Part shown: in pieces, positions 55,873-64,000 of the stretch
Layout of the letters: every line of letters begins with the position of its first letter
Position numbering within the stretch: position 1 is the first letter of the stretch
Assembly: GCF_001905725.1 (NCBI RefSeq)
Contig: NZ_LIWB01000002.1
Location: 543,607 to 607,606 of the forward strand
Source of the DNA: Streptomyces sp. CB02400
Lineage (GTDB): Bacteria > Actinomycetota > Actinomycetes > Streptomycetales > Streptomycetaceae
Length of the DNA: 64,000 nt
Reading direction: 5' to 3'
Made by a program: the position numbers and the translations under genes
The notes under the pieces: model-generated
The model's input: the letters and a program-made list of their open reading frames with translations, nothing else
What the model was told of the DNA's origin: nothing
The model's database searches: none

Positions 55873-56084
55873 AGCCGCCCGTCGGCGCGTATGTCGTGGA
55901 CACCAGGACCGAGCGGATCGGCGTGGTCATGGGGCATGAGGGGCCCTACGTCCAGCTGAGACCGTACGGCGGCGGCCGGGAGTGGGACGCCGACCCGGGT
56001 GTCGTACGGCACGCGACCCCCGCCGAGCGGCTGCGCGCGGCGACGGCGTACGCCAATGCCCGGAGTCGCGGTGAGGTGCCCTGA
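55869..56084 (+). CDS. Small protein (71 aa), function unknown
   Basis: A 71-residue protein, KPPVGAYVVDTRTERIGVVM, then GHEGPYVQLRPYGGGREWDA and a C-terminal ATPAERLRAATAYANARSRG helix. The N-terminal part looks like a small beta-barrel (VGAYVVDTRTERIGVVMGHEGPYVQLRP) of the type seen in many streptomycete small proteins paired with XRE regulators. GTG 55869 overlaps the preceding stop, so it is co-translated. It ends 21 bp before recO. Confidence 0.72.
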   Translation: MKPPVGAYVVDTRTERIGVVMGHEGPYVQLRPYGGGREWDADPGVVRHATPAERLRAATAYANARSRGEVP

Positions 56085-56092
56085 ACGTGGGC

Positions 56093-56098
56093 GACAAT
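56093..56098 (+). promoter_or_regulatory. -10-like GACAAT before recO
   Basis: GACAAT, 7 nt, ATG 56106, as at hemW and era. Confidence 0.45.
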
Positions 56099-56105
56099 GG
56101 ATGCC

Positions 56106-56852
56106 ATGAGTCTGTTCCGCGACGACGGCATCGTGCTGCGCACCCAGAAGCTGGGTGAGGCGGACCGGATCATCACACTGCTCACGCGCGGTCACGGGCG
56201 GGTACGCGCGGTGGCGAGGGGCGTGCGCCGGACGAAGTCGAAGTTCGGTGCGCGTCTCGAACCGTTCTCGCACGTGGACGTGCAGTTCTTCTCGAAGGGG
56301 AGCGAGCTGATCGGGCGCGGTCTGCCGCTGTGCACGCAGAGCGAGACGATCGCGCCGTACGGTGGCGGGATCGTGACGGATTACGCGCGGTACACGGCCG
56401 GGACGGCCATGCTGGAGACCGCCGAGCGGTTCACCGATCACGAGGGCGAGCCGGCGGTGCAGCAGTACCTGCTGCTGGTCGGGGCCCTGCGGACGCTGGC
56501 GAGGGGCGAGCACGCGCCGCATCTGGTGCTCGACGCGTTCCTGCTGCGCTCCCTCGCCGTCAACGGGTACGCGCCCAGCTTCACCGACTGCGCGAAGTGC
56601 GGCATGCCCGGACCGAACCGGTTCTTCTCGGTCGCGTCCGGCGGTGTCGTCTGCGCCGACTGCCGGGTGCCCGGCAGCGTCGTACCCTCGCCGCAGGCCC
56701 TGGGACTCCTCGGAGCGCTGCTTACGGGAGACTGGGAGACCGCGGACGCGTGCGAGGCGCGGTACGTCCGGGAGGGGAGCGGGCTGGTGTCCGCCTACCT
56801 GCACTGGCATCTGGAGCGCGGGCTGCGCTCGCTCCGATACGTAGAGAAGTAA
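56106..56852 (+). CDS. recO: DNA repair protein RecO
   Basis: A 248-residue recombination mediator that loads RecA with RecF/RecR. The N-terminal OB fold begins MSLFRDDGIVLRTQKLGEADRIITLLTRGHGRVRAVARG. The C-terminal region has a four-cysteine zinc site, CAKCGMPGPNRFFSVASGGVVCADC. An in-frame ATG at 56097 falls within a GACAAT hexamer seven bases before 56106, so 56106 is preferred as a leaderless start. uppS follows after 21 bp, the usual actinobacterial order. Confidence 0.95.
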   Translation: MSLFRDDGIVLRTQKLGEADRIITLLTRGHGRVRAVARGVRRTKSKFGARLEPFSHVDVQFFSKGSELIGRGLPLCTQSETIAPYGGGIVTDYARYTAGTAMLETAERFTDHEGEPAVQQYLLLVGALRTLARGEHAPHLVLDAFLLRSLAVNGYAPSFTDCAKCGMPGPNRFFSVASGGVVCADCRVPGSVVPSPQALGLLGALLTGDWETADACEARYVREGSGLVSAYLHWHLERGLRSLRYVEK

Positions 56853-56873
56853 GCACGAGGAGACGAGAGACAC

Positions 56874-57707
56874 ATGGTGGTACGCGGGTTCCTGGGGCGT
56901 CAGCGCCAGGAGTACAGGACGCCGGAACCGCACCCGTCCGGCGCGCGGCCCCCGAAGATCCCCGGGGAACTGGTCCCCAAGCATGTGGCGATCGTCATGG
57001 ACGGCAACGGGCGGTGGGCGAAGGAGCGGGGGCTGCCGCGTACCGAGGGGCACAAGGTCGGCGCCGAGCGGGTGCTGGACGTGCTCCAGGGCGGGATCGA
57101 GATGGGGGTCGGCGCGATCTCGCTGTACGCCTTCTCCACCGAGAACTGGAAGCGGTCGCCGGACGAGGTGCGCTTCCTGATGAACTTCAACCGGGACTTC
57201 ATCCGCAAGACGCGCGACACGCTCGACGAGCTGGGGATCCGGGTGCGGTGGGTCGGGCGGATGCCCAAGCTGTGGAAGTCGGTGGCCAAGGAGCTCCAGG
57301 TCGCCCAGGAGCAGACGAAGGACAACGACCGACTGACGCTGTACTTCTGCATGAACTATGGCGGGCGGGCGGAGATCGCGGACGCCGCGCAGGCGCTCGC
57401 GGAGGACGTGCGGGCCGGTCGGCTCGATCCGTCGAAGGTCAACGAGAAGACCCTCCAGAGGTACATGTACTACCCGGACATGCCGGACGTGGACCTGTTC
57501 CTGCGGCCGAGCGGGGAGCAGCGGACGTCGAACTACCTGCTGTGGCAGAGCGCGTACGCCGAGATGGTCTTCCAGGACGTCCTGTGGCCGGACTTCGACC
57601 GGCGTGACCTGTGGCGGGCGTGCCTGGAGTTCGCCTCCCGTGACCGGCGGTTCGGTGGGGCGATCCCGAACGAGGAGCTGCTGGCCATGGAGGGCAGGCA
57701 GGAGTAG
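56874..57707 (+). CDS. uppS: Isoprenyl transferase (undecaprenyl diphosphate synthase family)
   Basis: A 277-residue cis-prenyltransferase that extends allylic diphosphates to make the lipid carrier for cell-wall synthesis. Motifs are [24 protein letters not shown] with the catalytic aspartate, [13 protein letters not shown], and the C-terminal [27 protein letters not shown]. All are intact. An N-terminal 30-residue basic extension is common in Streptomyces. It is downstream of recO in a probable operon. Chain length of the product cannot be deduced from sequence alone. Confidence 0.94.
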   Translation: MVVRGFLGRQRQEYRTPEPHPSGARPPKIPGELVPKHVAIVMDGNGRWAKERGLPRTEGHKVGAERVLDVLQGGIEMGVGAISLYAFSTENWKRSPDEVRFLMNFNRDFIRKTRDTLDELGIRVRWVGRMPKLWKSVAKELQVAQEQTKDNDRLTLYFCMNYGGRAEIADAAQALAEDVRAGRLDPSKVNEKTLQRYMYYPDMPDVDLFLRPSGEQRTSNYLLWQSAYAEMVFQDVLWPDFDRRDLWRACLEFASRDRRFGGAIPNEELLAMEGRQE

Positions 57708-57753
57708 CCGGCGTTACGATCACGGCTCGTCACCGAAGGACCGGGGAGGGGCC

Positions 57754-58296
57754 GTGACGGAACAGGCCGTGACGCTGGACGAGGAGACCGTCGAGCTGGA
57801 GTTCGTACAGCTCCGGGAGGACATGGCGGACGCCGTGCGGCTGGTGATCCGCAAGCGCGGCGGCGTCACGCGTCTGCTGAACCACCCCGCCTTCCTCGCC
57901 TGCGTCGTGTCGGCGGGGATCGTGCTCGTCGTCCTCGGCGTCCTGAACGGCGAGGCGGCGGGGGTGGGGTGGGGTGTGGGCCTCACGGCATGGACGGTGG
58001 CGGTGTTCCTGAGCCCTGGTACCTCGGCCGGCCGCATGCTCGAGGCGAACAGGCATCACGGTCTGATTCGGATCACCGTCGGCTCCGGGGGTGTGCGCAT
58101 GGTCAGCGAGCACAGTGATCTGCGCATGGGGTGGGCCAACTTCGGCAGTTACGCGGAGTCCGGGCGGGTTTTCGTACTGCGCAGCCCCGACCGGGCGGGG
58201 AATTGTGCGGTGGTGCTGGTGAAGCAGGGGGTTCGTGGGGAGCGGGGGGTGGAGCGGTTGCGGGAGCTGCTCGATCGGCATCTGGCCCGTGTGTGA
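57754..58296 (+). CDS. YcxB-like membrane protein
   Basis: A 180-residue protein with two hydrophobic helices (AFLACVVSAGIVLVVLGVLNG and GVGWGVGLTAWTVAVFLSPG) between a charged N-terminus (EETVELEFVQLREDMADAVR) and a C-terminal beta-rich domain (ITVGSGGVRMVSEHSDLRMGWANFGSYAESGRVFVL) typical of the YcxB-like family. Function is unknown. GGGGAGGGG precedes GTG 57754. The stop is followed by a family B intergenic repeat and the convergent zur gene. Confidence 0.8.
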   Translation: MTEQAVTLDEETVELEFVQLREDMADAVRLVIRKRGGVTRLLNHPAFLACVVSAGIVLVVLGVLNGEAAGVGWGVGLTAWTVAVFLSPGTSAGRMLEANRHHGLIRITVGSGGVRMVSEHSDLRMGWANFGSYAESGRVFVLRSPDRAGNCAVVLVKQGVRGERGVERLRELLDRHLARV

Positions 58297-58336
58297 CGGG
58301 TGCCCGGTGGTGTGGCCGGGCGGGGGGTGTTCGCGC

Positions 58337-58437
58337 AGCCCGGCGCTTGCGGGGTGCCGTCGCGCCCACCCGTGCCGCCCTGGGGGCACCTCCCAGGCCT
58401 TTAAGGCACTGGGGGAGGCACGACTGCCCGCGGCTGC
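58337..58437. repeat. Dispersed intergenic repeat, family B, copy 3
   Basis: It contains CCCGGCGCTTGCGGGGTGCC, CGCGCCCACCCGTGCCGCCC, TCCCAGGCCTTTAAGGCACT and GGCACGACTGCCCGCGGCTG. These share words and order with 19449-19613 and, in reverse orientation, with 22000-22100. It sits between convergent genes. Confidence 0.7.
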
Positions 58438-58438
58438 G

Positions 58439-58849
58439 TTACACCGCCGCGCAGTCCGCGCACGTGCCGAAGATCTCCACCGTGTGGGCCACGTTGACGT
58501 AGCCGTGTTCCGCTGCGATGGCTTCTGCCCACTTCTCCACCGCCGGGCCCTCCACCTCGACCGCCTTGCCGCAGTTGCGGCAGACCAGGTGGTGGTGGTG
58601 GTCGCCGGTGGAGCAGCGGCGGTAGACGGACTCGCCGTCGGCGGTGCGCAGGACGTCGACCTCGCCGGCGTCGGCGAGGGACTGAAGGGTGCGGTAGACC
58701 GTGGTGAGCCCGACCGAGTCGCCCTTGTGCTTGAGCATGTCGTGGAGTTCCTGCGCGCTGCGGAACTCGTCGACCTCCTGAAGGCACGCCGCCACAGCGG
58801 CACGCTGCCGGGTGGAGCGGCCCTTCACGGGCGGTCCTGCGGTCGTCAC
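58439..58849 (-). CDS. zur: Fur-family zinc uptake regulator Zur
   Basis: A 136-residue Fur-family repressor. The N-terminal winged helix includes SAQELHDMLKHKGDSVGLTTVYRTLQSLADAGEVDVL. The C-terminal metal sites include STGDHHHHLVCRNCGKAVEVEGP and the final CADCAAV, giving two CXXC structural-zinc pairs. Zn-loaded Zur represses zinc uptake genes; here those are directly upstream on the same strand (znuA-znuC-znuB). GTG 58849 has GAGGAGG about 8 nt upstream. A hairpin separates it from znuB, so it may have its own promoter or depend on read-through. Confidence 0.93.
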   Translation of the reverse strand: MTTAGPPVKGRSTRQRAAVAACLQEVDEFRSAQELHDMLKHKGDSVGLTTVYRTLQSLADAGEVDVLRTADGESVYRRCSTGDHHHHLVCRNCGKAVEVEGPAVEKWAEAIAAEHGYVNVAHTVEIFGTCADCAAV

Positions 58850-58877
58850 CGGATTGCCTCCTCACATCTGGCCCCGT

Positions 58878-58907
58878 CTGCCCGGGCCATTGTGCCAGCC
58901 CGGGCAG
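58878..58907 (-). terminator. Hairpin between znuB and zur
   Basis: CTGCCCGGGC and GCCCGGGCAG form a perfect 10-bp stem with a 10-nt loop just after the znuB stop. Confidence 0.65.
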
Positions 58908-58914
58908 CGGCGAG

Positions 58915-59817
58915 TCAGGCGCCGACCTCGTCGGCCACCTTGCGGCTGGCCGGAAGCGCGCACTCCGCGGGGTCGCCGCCGGGTTGTGCGGCGGCCAGCG
59001 CCCGGGCGCGGCGGCGGGCCAGCGGGGCGGCCAGCGCGGTCAGCGCGATGAACGCGCCGATGGTCAGCAGCACGATCGTCGCGCCGGGCGGCACGTCCTG
59101 GTAGTACGAGGTGACCGTGCCGCCGATGGTCACGCTCACGCCGATCGCGACGGCGATGGCGAAGGTGGCGGCGAAGCTGCGGGTGAGCTGCTGGGCCGCC
59201 GCTACGGGGACCACCATGAGCGCGCTCACCAGCAGCAGGCCGACCACGCGCATGGCGACGGAGACCGTGACCGCGGCCGTGACCGCCGTGAGCAGGTTCA
59301 GGAACCGCACCGGGAGGCCCGTCACCCGCGCGAACTCCTCGTCCTGGCTGACGGCGAAGAGCTGTCGGCGCAGGCCGACGGTGACCAGGACCACGAACGC
59401 GGCCAGCAGACAGATCGCGGTCACGTCGGACTCGGAGACCGTGGACAGGGAGCCGAAGAGGAACGAGGAGAGGTTGGTGGTGGAGCCGCCGGGGGCGAGG
59501 TTGATGAACATGACGCCGCCGGCCATACCGCCGTAGAAGAGCATCGCGAGGGCGATGTCGCCGCGGGTCCTGGCGTACCAGCGGACCAGTTCCATGAAGA
59601 CGGCGCCGAGGACGGAGACGAGCGTCGCCATCCACACCGGGGACCAGCTGAGCAGGAAGCCGAGGCCGACACCGGTCATGGCGACGTGGCCGATGCCGTC
59701 GCCCATGAGGGCCTGGCGGCGCTGGACGAGGTAGATGCCGACGGCGGGGGCGGTGATGCCGACCAGGACGGCGGCGAGCAGCGCCCGCTGCATGAAGGCG
59801 TAGTCGAGGATGTCCAT
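58915..59817 (-). CDS. znuB: Zinc ABC transporter permease
   Basis: A 300-residue integral membrane protein with about eight to nine hydrophobic segments and the ABC-3 family pattern LVQRRQALMGDGIGHVAMTGVGLGFLL near the N-terminus. It includes a VAMRVVGLLLVSALMVVPVAAAQQLTRSF segment, the typical coupling region. It forms the membrane channel for zinc with the ATPase encoded upstream. It starts at ATG 59817, 5 bp after znuC. Mn or Fe transport is possible by family alone, but the adjacent Zur gene and histidine-rich binding protein point to zinc. Confidence 0.92.
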   Translation of the reverse strand: MDILDYAFMQRALLAAVLVGITAPAVGIYLVQRRQALMGDGIGHVAMTGVGLGFLLSWSPVWMATLVSVLGAVFMELVRWYARTRGDIALAMLFYGGMAGGVMFINLAPGGSTTNLSSFLFGSLSTVSESDVTAICLLAAFVVLVTVGLRRQLFAVSQDEEFARVTGLPVRFLNLLTAVTAAVTVSVAMRVVGLLLVSALMVVPVAAAQQLTRSFAATFAIAVAIGVSVTIGGTVTSYYQDVPPGATIVLLTIGAFIALTALAAPLARRRARALAAAQPGGDPAECALPASRKVADEVGA

Positions 59818-59822
59818 CGGAT

Positions 59823-60593
59823 TCAGCTCAGCAGTCCTGTGCGGATCGGTTCGGCGCCCGCGGGGGCGTGCGGGTGGACGTGGTCGTGGCCGGGCAGGGC
59901 GTGCTGGCCGACGGCCTTGGGGGGCGGGCCGTCGTGCAGGACGCAGCCGTCGCGGAGCACGACCGCCCGGTCGATCAGGGGCTCCAGGGGGCCCAGTTCG
60001 TGCAGGACGAGGAGGACCGTGGCGCCCTCGGAGACCTGGTGCCGCAGCGTCTCGGCGAGGATCTCCTGGCTGGCCAGGTCGACGCCCGCCATCGGCTCGT
60101 CCATGATCAGCAGGTCGGGGGCGGCGGCGAGCGCGCGGGCGATCAGGACCCGCTGGTGCTGGCCGCCGGAGAGGGCGTCGACGGAGTCCTTCGCGCGGTC
60201 CGCCATGCCGACCAGGTCCAGGGCGTTGCGTACGGCCTCGTGGTCGGTCCTGCGGAAGAGGCCGAAGCGGGTGCGGGCCAGGCGGCCGGAGGAGACGACC
60301 TCGGTGACCGTGGCGGGCACGCCGCCGGCGGCGGTGGTGCGCTGCGGGACGTAGCCCACGCGCGCCCAGTCGCGGAACCGGTGCCGCGGGGTGCCGAACA
60401 GCTCGATCTCCCCGGTGCTGACGGGCACTTGGCCGATGACGCTGCGTACGGCCGTCGACTTGCCGGAGCCGTTGGCGCCGAGCAGGGCGACGACCTCACC
60501 GCGGTGCACGGTGAGGTCGATGCCGCGCAGGACGGGGCGCGAGCCCAGCTCGGCGCGGACGCCGCGCAGGGAAATGACGGGCTCGGTCGTCAT
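59823..60593 (-). CDS. znuC: Zinc ABC transporter ATP-binding protein
   Basis: A 256-residue ABC ATPase. Walker A is GANGSGKST, Q-loop YVPQRTT, signature LSGGQHQR, Walker B LLIMDEPMAGVD, and the H-loop histidine lies in LVLHELG. A C-terminal histidine-rich tail (GQHALPGHDHVHPHAPAG) may bind zinc. The start is ATG 60593 with GGAGGA five bases upstream. It lies between znuA and znuB in one operon. Confidence 0.93.
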   Translation of the reverse strand: MTTEPVISLRGVRAELGSRPVLRGIDLTVHRGEVVALLGANGSGKSTAVRSVIGQVPVSTGEIELFGTPRHRFRDWARVGYVPQRTTAAGGVPATVTEVVSSGRLARTRFGLFRRTDHEAVRNALDLVGMADRAKDSVDALSGGQHQRVLIARALAAAPDLLIMDEPMAGVDLASQEILAETLRHQVSEGATVLLVLHELGPLEPLIDRAVVLRDGCVLHDGPPPKAVGQHALPGHDHVHPHAPAGAEPIRTGLLS

Positions 60594-60616
60594 GCCGTCC
60601 TCCGGTGGTTCGTCGG

Positions 60617-61618
60617 TCACTTGGTTCCCAGGGCCGTCTGGAGGGCCTTGAGGTTGGCTTCCATGACCTGGAAGTAGTCGTCGCCGCGGGAGGCGTCGGT
60701 GATGCCCTCGATCGGGTCGAGGACGTCCGTCTTCAGTCCGGTGTCGCCGGCGAGGGTCTTGGCGGTCTTGTCGCTGACGAGCGTCTCGTAGAAGACGGTG
60801 GTGACGCCGTCGGCCTTCGCCATCGCCTGGAGTTCCTTCACGCGGGCCCCGCTGGGCTCGGTCTCGGGGTCCAGGCCGCTGATGGCCTCCTCGGTCAGGC
60901 CGTAGCGCTCGGCGAGGTAGCCGAAGGCGGCGTGGGTGGTGATGAAGACGTCGGTCTTCTTGTCCGCGAGGCCGGTCTTGAACTTCTCGTCGAGGTCGTT
61001 CAGCTTGCCGACCAGGGCCGCGGTGTTCTTCTTGTAGTCGGCGGCGTGGTCGGGGTCGGCCTTCTCGAAGGCCTTGCCGACGCCCTCGGCGACCTCGGCG
61101 TACTTGACCGGGTCGAGCCAGATGTGGGGGTCCTTGCCGCCCTCGTGCTCGTGCTCGTGGCCGTGTTCCTCTTCGGCGTGCCCCTCCTCGGCGTGCTCCT
61201 CCTCGGAGTGCTCCTCCTCGTGGCCGCCGACCTCGGTGCCGTGCTCCTCCAGGGAGGTCAGGGTCGCCGCGTCGATCTTCGTCTCCACCGGGGACTGGCC
61301 GATGGCCTCGTCGACGGTGGGCTGGAGGCCCTTGAGGTAGAGCGCCGCGTCGGACTCCTCGAGCTGCGCGGTCTGCTTGGCGCTGATCTCCAGGTCGTGC
61401 GGTTCCTGGCCGGGCTCGGTGAGACTGGTGACGCTGACGTGCTCGCCGCCGATCTGCTCGGCGAGGAAGGCCATCGGGTAGAACGACGCGACGACGTCGA
61501 ACTTGTCGGTGTTGCCCGCGGCGGCGCTGTCGGAGGAACAGGCGGTCAGGGTGCCGAGACCGAGGGCGGTGACCGCGGCCAGAGCGGCCGTGGATATGTA
61601 GTGTCGTCGTACGTTCAT
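60617..61618 (-). CDS. znuA: Zinc ABC transporter substrate-binding lipoprotein
   Basis: A 333-residue lipoprotein. The signal sequence MNVRRHYISTAALAAVTALG ends in the lipobox LTAC, followed by SSDSAAAGN. The mature protein belongs to the cluster A-I metal-binding family (VVASFYPMAFLAEQIGG, DPHIWLDP and FITTHAAFGYLAERYGL). A His/Glu-rich loop at about residues 130-165 (for example EEEHGHEHEHEGGKDPH) is the hallmark of ZnuA. ATG 61618 is preferred because GAAAAT lies 7 nt upstream with a good -35 (TTGACA); ATG 61627 and TTG 61636 are in frame but lie within the promoter. Confidence 0.94.
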   Translation of the reverse strand: MNVRRHYISTAALAAVTALGLGTLTACSSDSAAAGNTDKFDVVASFYPMAFLAEQIGGEHVSVTSLTEPGQEPHDLEISAKQTAQLEESDAALYLKGLQPTVDEAIGQSPVETKIDAATLTSLEEHGTEVGGHEEEHSEEEHAEEGHAEEEHGHEHEHEGGKDPHIWLDPVKYAEVAEGVGKAFEKADPDHAADYKKNTAALVGKLNDLDEKFKTGLADKKTDVFITTHAAFGYLAERYGLTEEAISGLDPETEPSGARVKELQAMAKADGVTTVFYETLVSDKTAKTLAGDTGLKTDVLDPIEGITDASRGDDYFQVMEANLKALQTALGTK

Positions 61619-61625
61619 GACACTC

Positions 61626-61655
61626 ATTTTCAACAAATATGGAAACCGTTGTCAA
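61626..61655 (-). promoter_or_regulatory. znuA promoter (leaderless)
   Basis: On the minus strand: TTGACA (61650-61655), an 18-nt spacer, GAAAAT (61626-61631), 7 nt, then ATG 61618. It is the clearest complete promoter among the predicted leaderless genes. Confidence 0.65.
61640..61654. promoter_or_regulatory. Probable Zur box
   Basis: TGGAAACCGTTGTCA is an imperfect 15-bp palindrome close to the Zur-type TGAAAACGNTTTTCA pattern. It overlaps the znuA -35 element, so a bound repressor would block RNA polymerase. Confidence 0.72.
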
Positions 61656-61689
61656 CAAAGCACGTGAGGGCGCTGTAGGGGGCACCGAA

Positions 61690-61720
61690 TTGGTCGCGGG
61701 GCAGGCCGCGCCGGTAGCCT
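61690..61720 (+). promoter_or_regulatory. Predicted glyS promoter
   Basis: TTGGTC (61690-61695) and TAGCCT (61715-61720) with a 19-nt spacer, 60 bp before the glyS GTG. Confidence 0.4.
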
Positions 61721-61779
61721 GAGGGCTTCGCTGGAAGCAATCTCGCTTCGTCGCCCGTCGTCGTAATGAAGAGAGCACC

Positions 61780-63162
61780 GTGGCCGCCGACAAGATCGAC
61801 ACCATCGTCAGCCTGAGCAAGCGCCGTGGCTTCGTATTCCCCTGCAGTGAGATCTACGGCGGCCAGCGTGCCGCCTGGGACTATGGACCGCTGGGTGTCG
61901 AGCTCAAGGAGAACCTGAAGCGCCAGTGGTGGCGCTACATGGTCACCTCGCGCGAGGACGTGGTCGGTATCGACTCGTCCGTGATCCTGGCCCCGGACGT
62001 GTGGGTCGCCTCCGGCCACGTCGCCACCTTCACGGACCCGCTGACCGAGTGCACCTCCTGCCACAAGCGGTTCCGCGCGGACCACCTGGAGGAGGCGTAC
62101 GAGGAGAAGAAGGGCCACGCCCCGGAGAACGGCCTCGCCGACCTCAACTGCCCCAACTGCGGCAACAAGGGCACCTTCACCGAGCCCAAGCAGTTCTCGG
62201 GTCTGCTCTCCACCCACCTCGGCCCGACGCAGGACTCCGGCTCCATCGCCTACCTGCGCCCCGAGACCGCCCAGGGCATCTTCACCAACTTCGCCCTGGT
62301 GCACACCGCCTCGCGCAAGAAGCCGCCGTTCGGCATCGCCCAGATGGGCAAGTCCTTCCGCAACGAGATCACGCCCGGCAACTTCATCTTCCGCACCCGC
62401 GAGTTCGAGCAGATGGAGATGGAGTTCTTCGTCAAGCCGGGCGAGGACGAGAAGTGGCAGGAGTACTGGATGGAGCAGCGCTGGAACTGGTACACCGGCC
62501 TCGGCATGCGCGAGGAGAACATGCGGTGGTACGAGCACCCGCAGGAGAAGCTCTCCCACTACTCCAAGCGCACCGCTGACATCGAGTACCGCTTCCAGTT
62601 CGGCGGCAGCGAGTGGGGCGAGCTGGAGGGCGTCGCCAACCGCACCGACTACGACCTCACCGCCCACTCCAAGGCCTCCGGCCAGGACCTCGCCTACTAC
62701 GACCAGGAGGCCGGCGAGCGCTGGACTCCGTACGTCATCGAGCCGGCGGCCGGTGTCGGCCGGGCGATGCTCGCCTTCCTGCTCGACGCGTACGTCGAGG
62801 ACGAGGCGCCCAACGCCAAGGGCAAGATGGAGAAGCGGACCGTGCTGCGGCTCGACCACCGCCTCGCGCCGGTGAAGGTCGCGGTGCTTCCGCTGTCCCG
62901 CAACGCGGAGCTGTCGCCGAAGGCGAAGGGTCTCGCGCAGGCCCTGCGCCAGCACTGGAACATCGAGTTCGACGACGCCGGTGCGATCGGGCGCCGTTAC
63001 CGTCGCCAGGACGAGATCGGTACGCCGTTCTGTGTCACCGTCGACTTCGACACGCTGGACGACAACGCGGTGACCGTGCGTGAGCGCGACACCATGAAGC
63101 AGGAGCGTGTCTCGCTCGACCAGATCGAGGGGTACCTCGCCTCCCGCCTGATCGGCGCCTAG
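61780..63162 (+). CDS. glyS: Glycine--tRNA ligase (alpha2 type)
   Basis: A 460-residue class II aminoacyl-tRNA synthetase of the dimeric eukaryote-like type. Motif 2 region is [14 protein letters not shown] through [34 protein letters not shown]. The insertion carries two cysteine pairs (CTSC and CPNC) likely binding zinc. The C-terminal anticodon-binding domain begins near [12 protein letters not shown]. The start is GTG 61780. It is divergent from znuA with about 160 bp between starts, and a strong bidirectional terminator follows 38 bp after the stop. Confidence 0.96.
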   Translation: MAADKIDTIVSLSKRRGFVFPCSEIYGGQRAAWDYGPLGVELKENLKRQWWRYMVTSREDVVGIDSSVILAPDVWVASGHVATFTDPLTECTSCHKRFRADHLEEAYEEKKGHAPENGLADLNCPNCGNKGTFTEPKQFSGLLSTHLGPTQDSGSIAYLRPETAQGIFTNFALVHTASRKKPPFGIAQMGKSFRNEITPGNFIFRTREFEQMEMEFFVKPGEDEKWQEYWMEQRWNWYTGLGMREENMRWYEHPQEKLSHYSKRTADIEYRFQFGGSEWGELEGVANRTDYDLTAHSKASGQDLAYYDQEAGERWTPYVIEPAAGVGRAMLAFLLDAYVEDEAPNAKGKMEKRTVLRLDHRLAPVKVAVLPLSRNAELSPKAKGLAQALRQHWNIEFDDAGAIGRRYRRQDEIGTPFCVTVDFDTLDDNAVTVRERDTMKQERVSLDQIEGYLASRLIGA

Positions 63163-63200
63163 CCGCACCAGGGGGCTCCGCCCCCCGGACACCCGGCCTT

Positions 63201-63229
63201 CGCCCACCCACCGACCCGGTGGGTGGGCG
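63201..63229. terminator. Bidirectional terminator between glyS and the chitinase gene
   Basis: CGCCCACCCACCG (63201-63213) and CGGTGGGTGGGCG (63217-63229) form a perfect 13-bp stem with a 3-nt loop, between convergent genes. Confidence 0.82.
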
Positions 63230-63243
63230 ATGTGCGTTCCGCG

Positions 63244-64000
63244 TCAGCGGCCCTGCAGCGCCTTGACGTTGTCGCCGAAGGTCCAGTTCCTCGAGCCGTC
63301 CCAGTTGATCGACCAGGTCATCAGGCCCTTGAGGCCGCCGCCGTAGTGGTTCCAGGCCTGGGCGACCAGGGACGGGGACATGTGGCCGCCGCCGGCGCCC
63401 GGCTGCGCGGGCAGGCCCGGCACCTGCTTGTCGTACGGGACCCGGATCGTCGTGCCCTGGACGACCAGCCCCCTGTCGAGGCAGTCGGTCTGGGCGACGA
63501 AGCCCTGCACCGTGCCCGCGGAGTAGGCGTCGCGGGAGCAGCCGTACATGCTGCCGTTGTAGTACTGCATGTTCAGCCACCACAGGCGGCCGTTGTCCGC
63601 GTACTTCTTGACGATCGGCAGGTAGGCGCCCCAGATCGAGCCGTAGACCACGCTGCCGCCGGTGACGTAGGCGGTCTCCGGGGCCATGGTCAGGCCGAAG
63701 TTCGACGGCATGCGGGCGAGGATGCCGTCGATGATGCGGATCAGGTTGGCCTGGGACGTGGACAACTGGTTGATGTTGCCGCTGCCCACCAGGCCGGTCT
63801 CGATGTCGATGTCGATGCCGTCGAAGTTGTACTCCTTCAGGACCGGGACGATCGTCTCGACGAAGCGGTCGGCGACAGCGGTGGAGTTGAGGTCGATGCC
63901 GGCCGTCGCGCCGCCGATGGAGAGCAGGATCGTCTGCCCGGACGCCTTGGCCGCGCACATCTCCGCCGGGGTGGCGACCTTCACGCCCCGGTCCATGCCG
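63244..64000 (-). CDS. GH18 chitinase, C-terminal part (5' truncated by window edge)
   Basis: The last 252 residues of a glycoside hydrolase family 18 enzyme that cleaves chitin; the N-terminus lies beyond the window. Visible motifs are TILLSIGGATAG (SXGG), the catalytic FDGIDIDIETG with the proton-donor glutamate, MAPETAYV, LWWLNMQYYNG, and the C-terminal GLMTWSINWDGS. Streptomycetes secrete such chitinases, so a signal peptide and possibly a carbohydrate-binding module are expected upstream but cannot be seen. The stop (TCA at 63244 on the plus strand) is 15 bp from the terminator. Confidence 0.93.
   Translation of the reverse strand, partial: GMDRGVKVATPAEMCAAKASGQTILLSIGGATAGIDLNSTAVADRFVETIVPVLKEYNFDGIDIDIETGLVGSGNINQLSTSQANLIRIIDGILARMPSNFGLTMAPETAYVTGGSVVYGSIWGAYLPIVKKYADNGRLWWLNMQYYNGSMYGCSRDAYSAGTVQGFVAQTDCLDRGLVVQGTTIRVPYDKQVPGLPAQPGAGGGHMSPSLVAQAWNHYGGGLKGLMTWSINWDGSRNWTFGDNVKALQGR

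Overview
The window is high-GC actinobacterial chromosome. The strong third-position G/C, frequent GTG/TTG starts, ATGA/GTGA overlaps and gene order point to Streptomyces. The order (holA end, rpsT, lepA, fadD-like, SpoIIE phosphatase, hemW, hrcA-dnaJ, rsmE, tricorn, HIT, phoH-ybeY-CBS-era, leuA, recO-uppS, zur, znu, glyS) matches, from memory, the S. coelicolor SCO25xx core region. No tRNA, rRNA, IS element, prophage or CRISPR array was seen. The left end cuts the DNA polymerase III delta gene and the right end cuts a GH18 chitinase.

0-16 kb is housekeeping. It holds ribosomal protein S20 divergent from LepA, an acyl-CoA synthetase, a PP2C phosphatase fused to an anti-sigma-like ATPase, HemW, a CIRCE-controlled hrcA-dnaJ pair, a nitronate monooxygenase and RsmE. 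16-24 kb holds a tricorn protease, HIT protein, an RNase Z-like hydrolase, a purine deaminase and an MFS transporter. 24-28 kb is a D-glucarate catabolic module (IclR regulator, KdgD, GudD) plus a PfkB sugar kinase. It ends in a repeat-rich non-coding tract with six 46-bp tandem repeats. 28-35 kb is the phoH-ybeY-CBS-YjbR-deaminase-like-era ribosome-assembly block, interrupted by a broken XRE/DUF5753-DUF397 pair and a secreted protein. 35-41 kb holds a beta-glucosidase, a protealysin-type M4 protease with its emfourin-like inhibitor, leuA with a leucine leader peptide and attenuator, a TerB-like protein and a GNAT enzyme.

41.9-48.7 kb is the least understood part. It is a compact same-strand cassette of a SAM methyltransferase, a 613-aa protein, a ParA/MinD-like protein whose P-loop lysine is arginine, two further orphan families, and a membrane coiled-coil protein. 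I recognise the first five as the SCO2525-SCO2521 families, whose function I do not know. 48.8-53 kb holds an MMPL exporter and a two-component system. 53-56 kb is a small accessory patch with a truncated hydrolase, DUF4328, an intact XRE/DUF397 pair and two small genes. 56-64 kb returns to core genes (recO, uppS, znuACB-zur, glyS, chitinase).

Three further themes cut across the window. Eight genes have a -10-like hexamer placed 6-7 nt before the start codon, which predicts leaderless mRNAs. Two families of long imperfect palindromic intergenic repeats recur at 3' ends. A CIRCE element, a probable Zur box and several unassigned palindromes give testable regulation.
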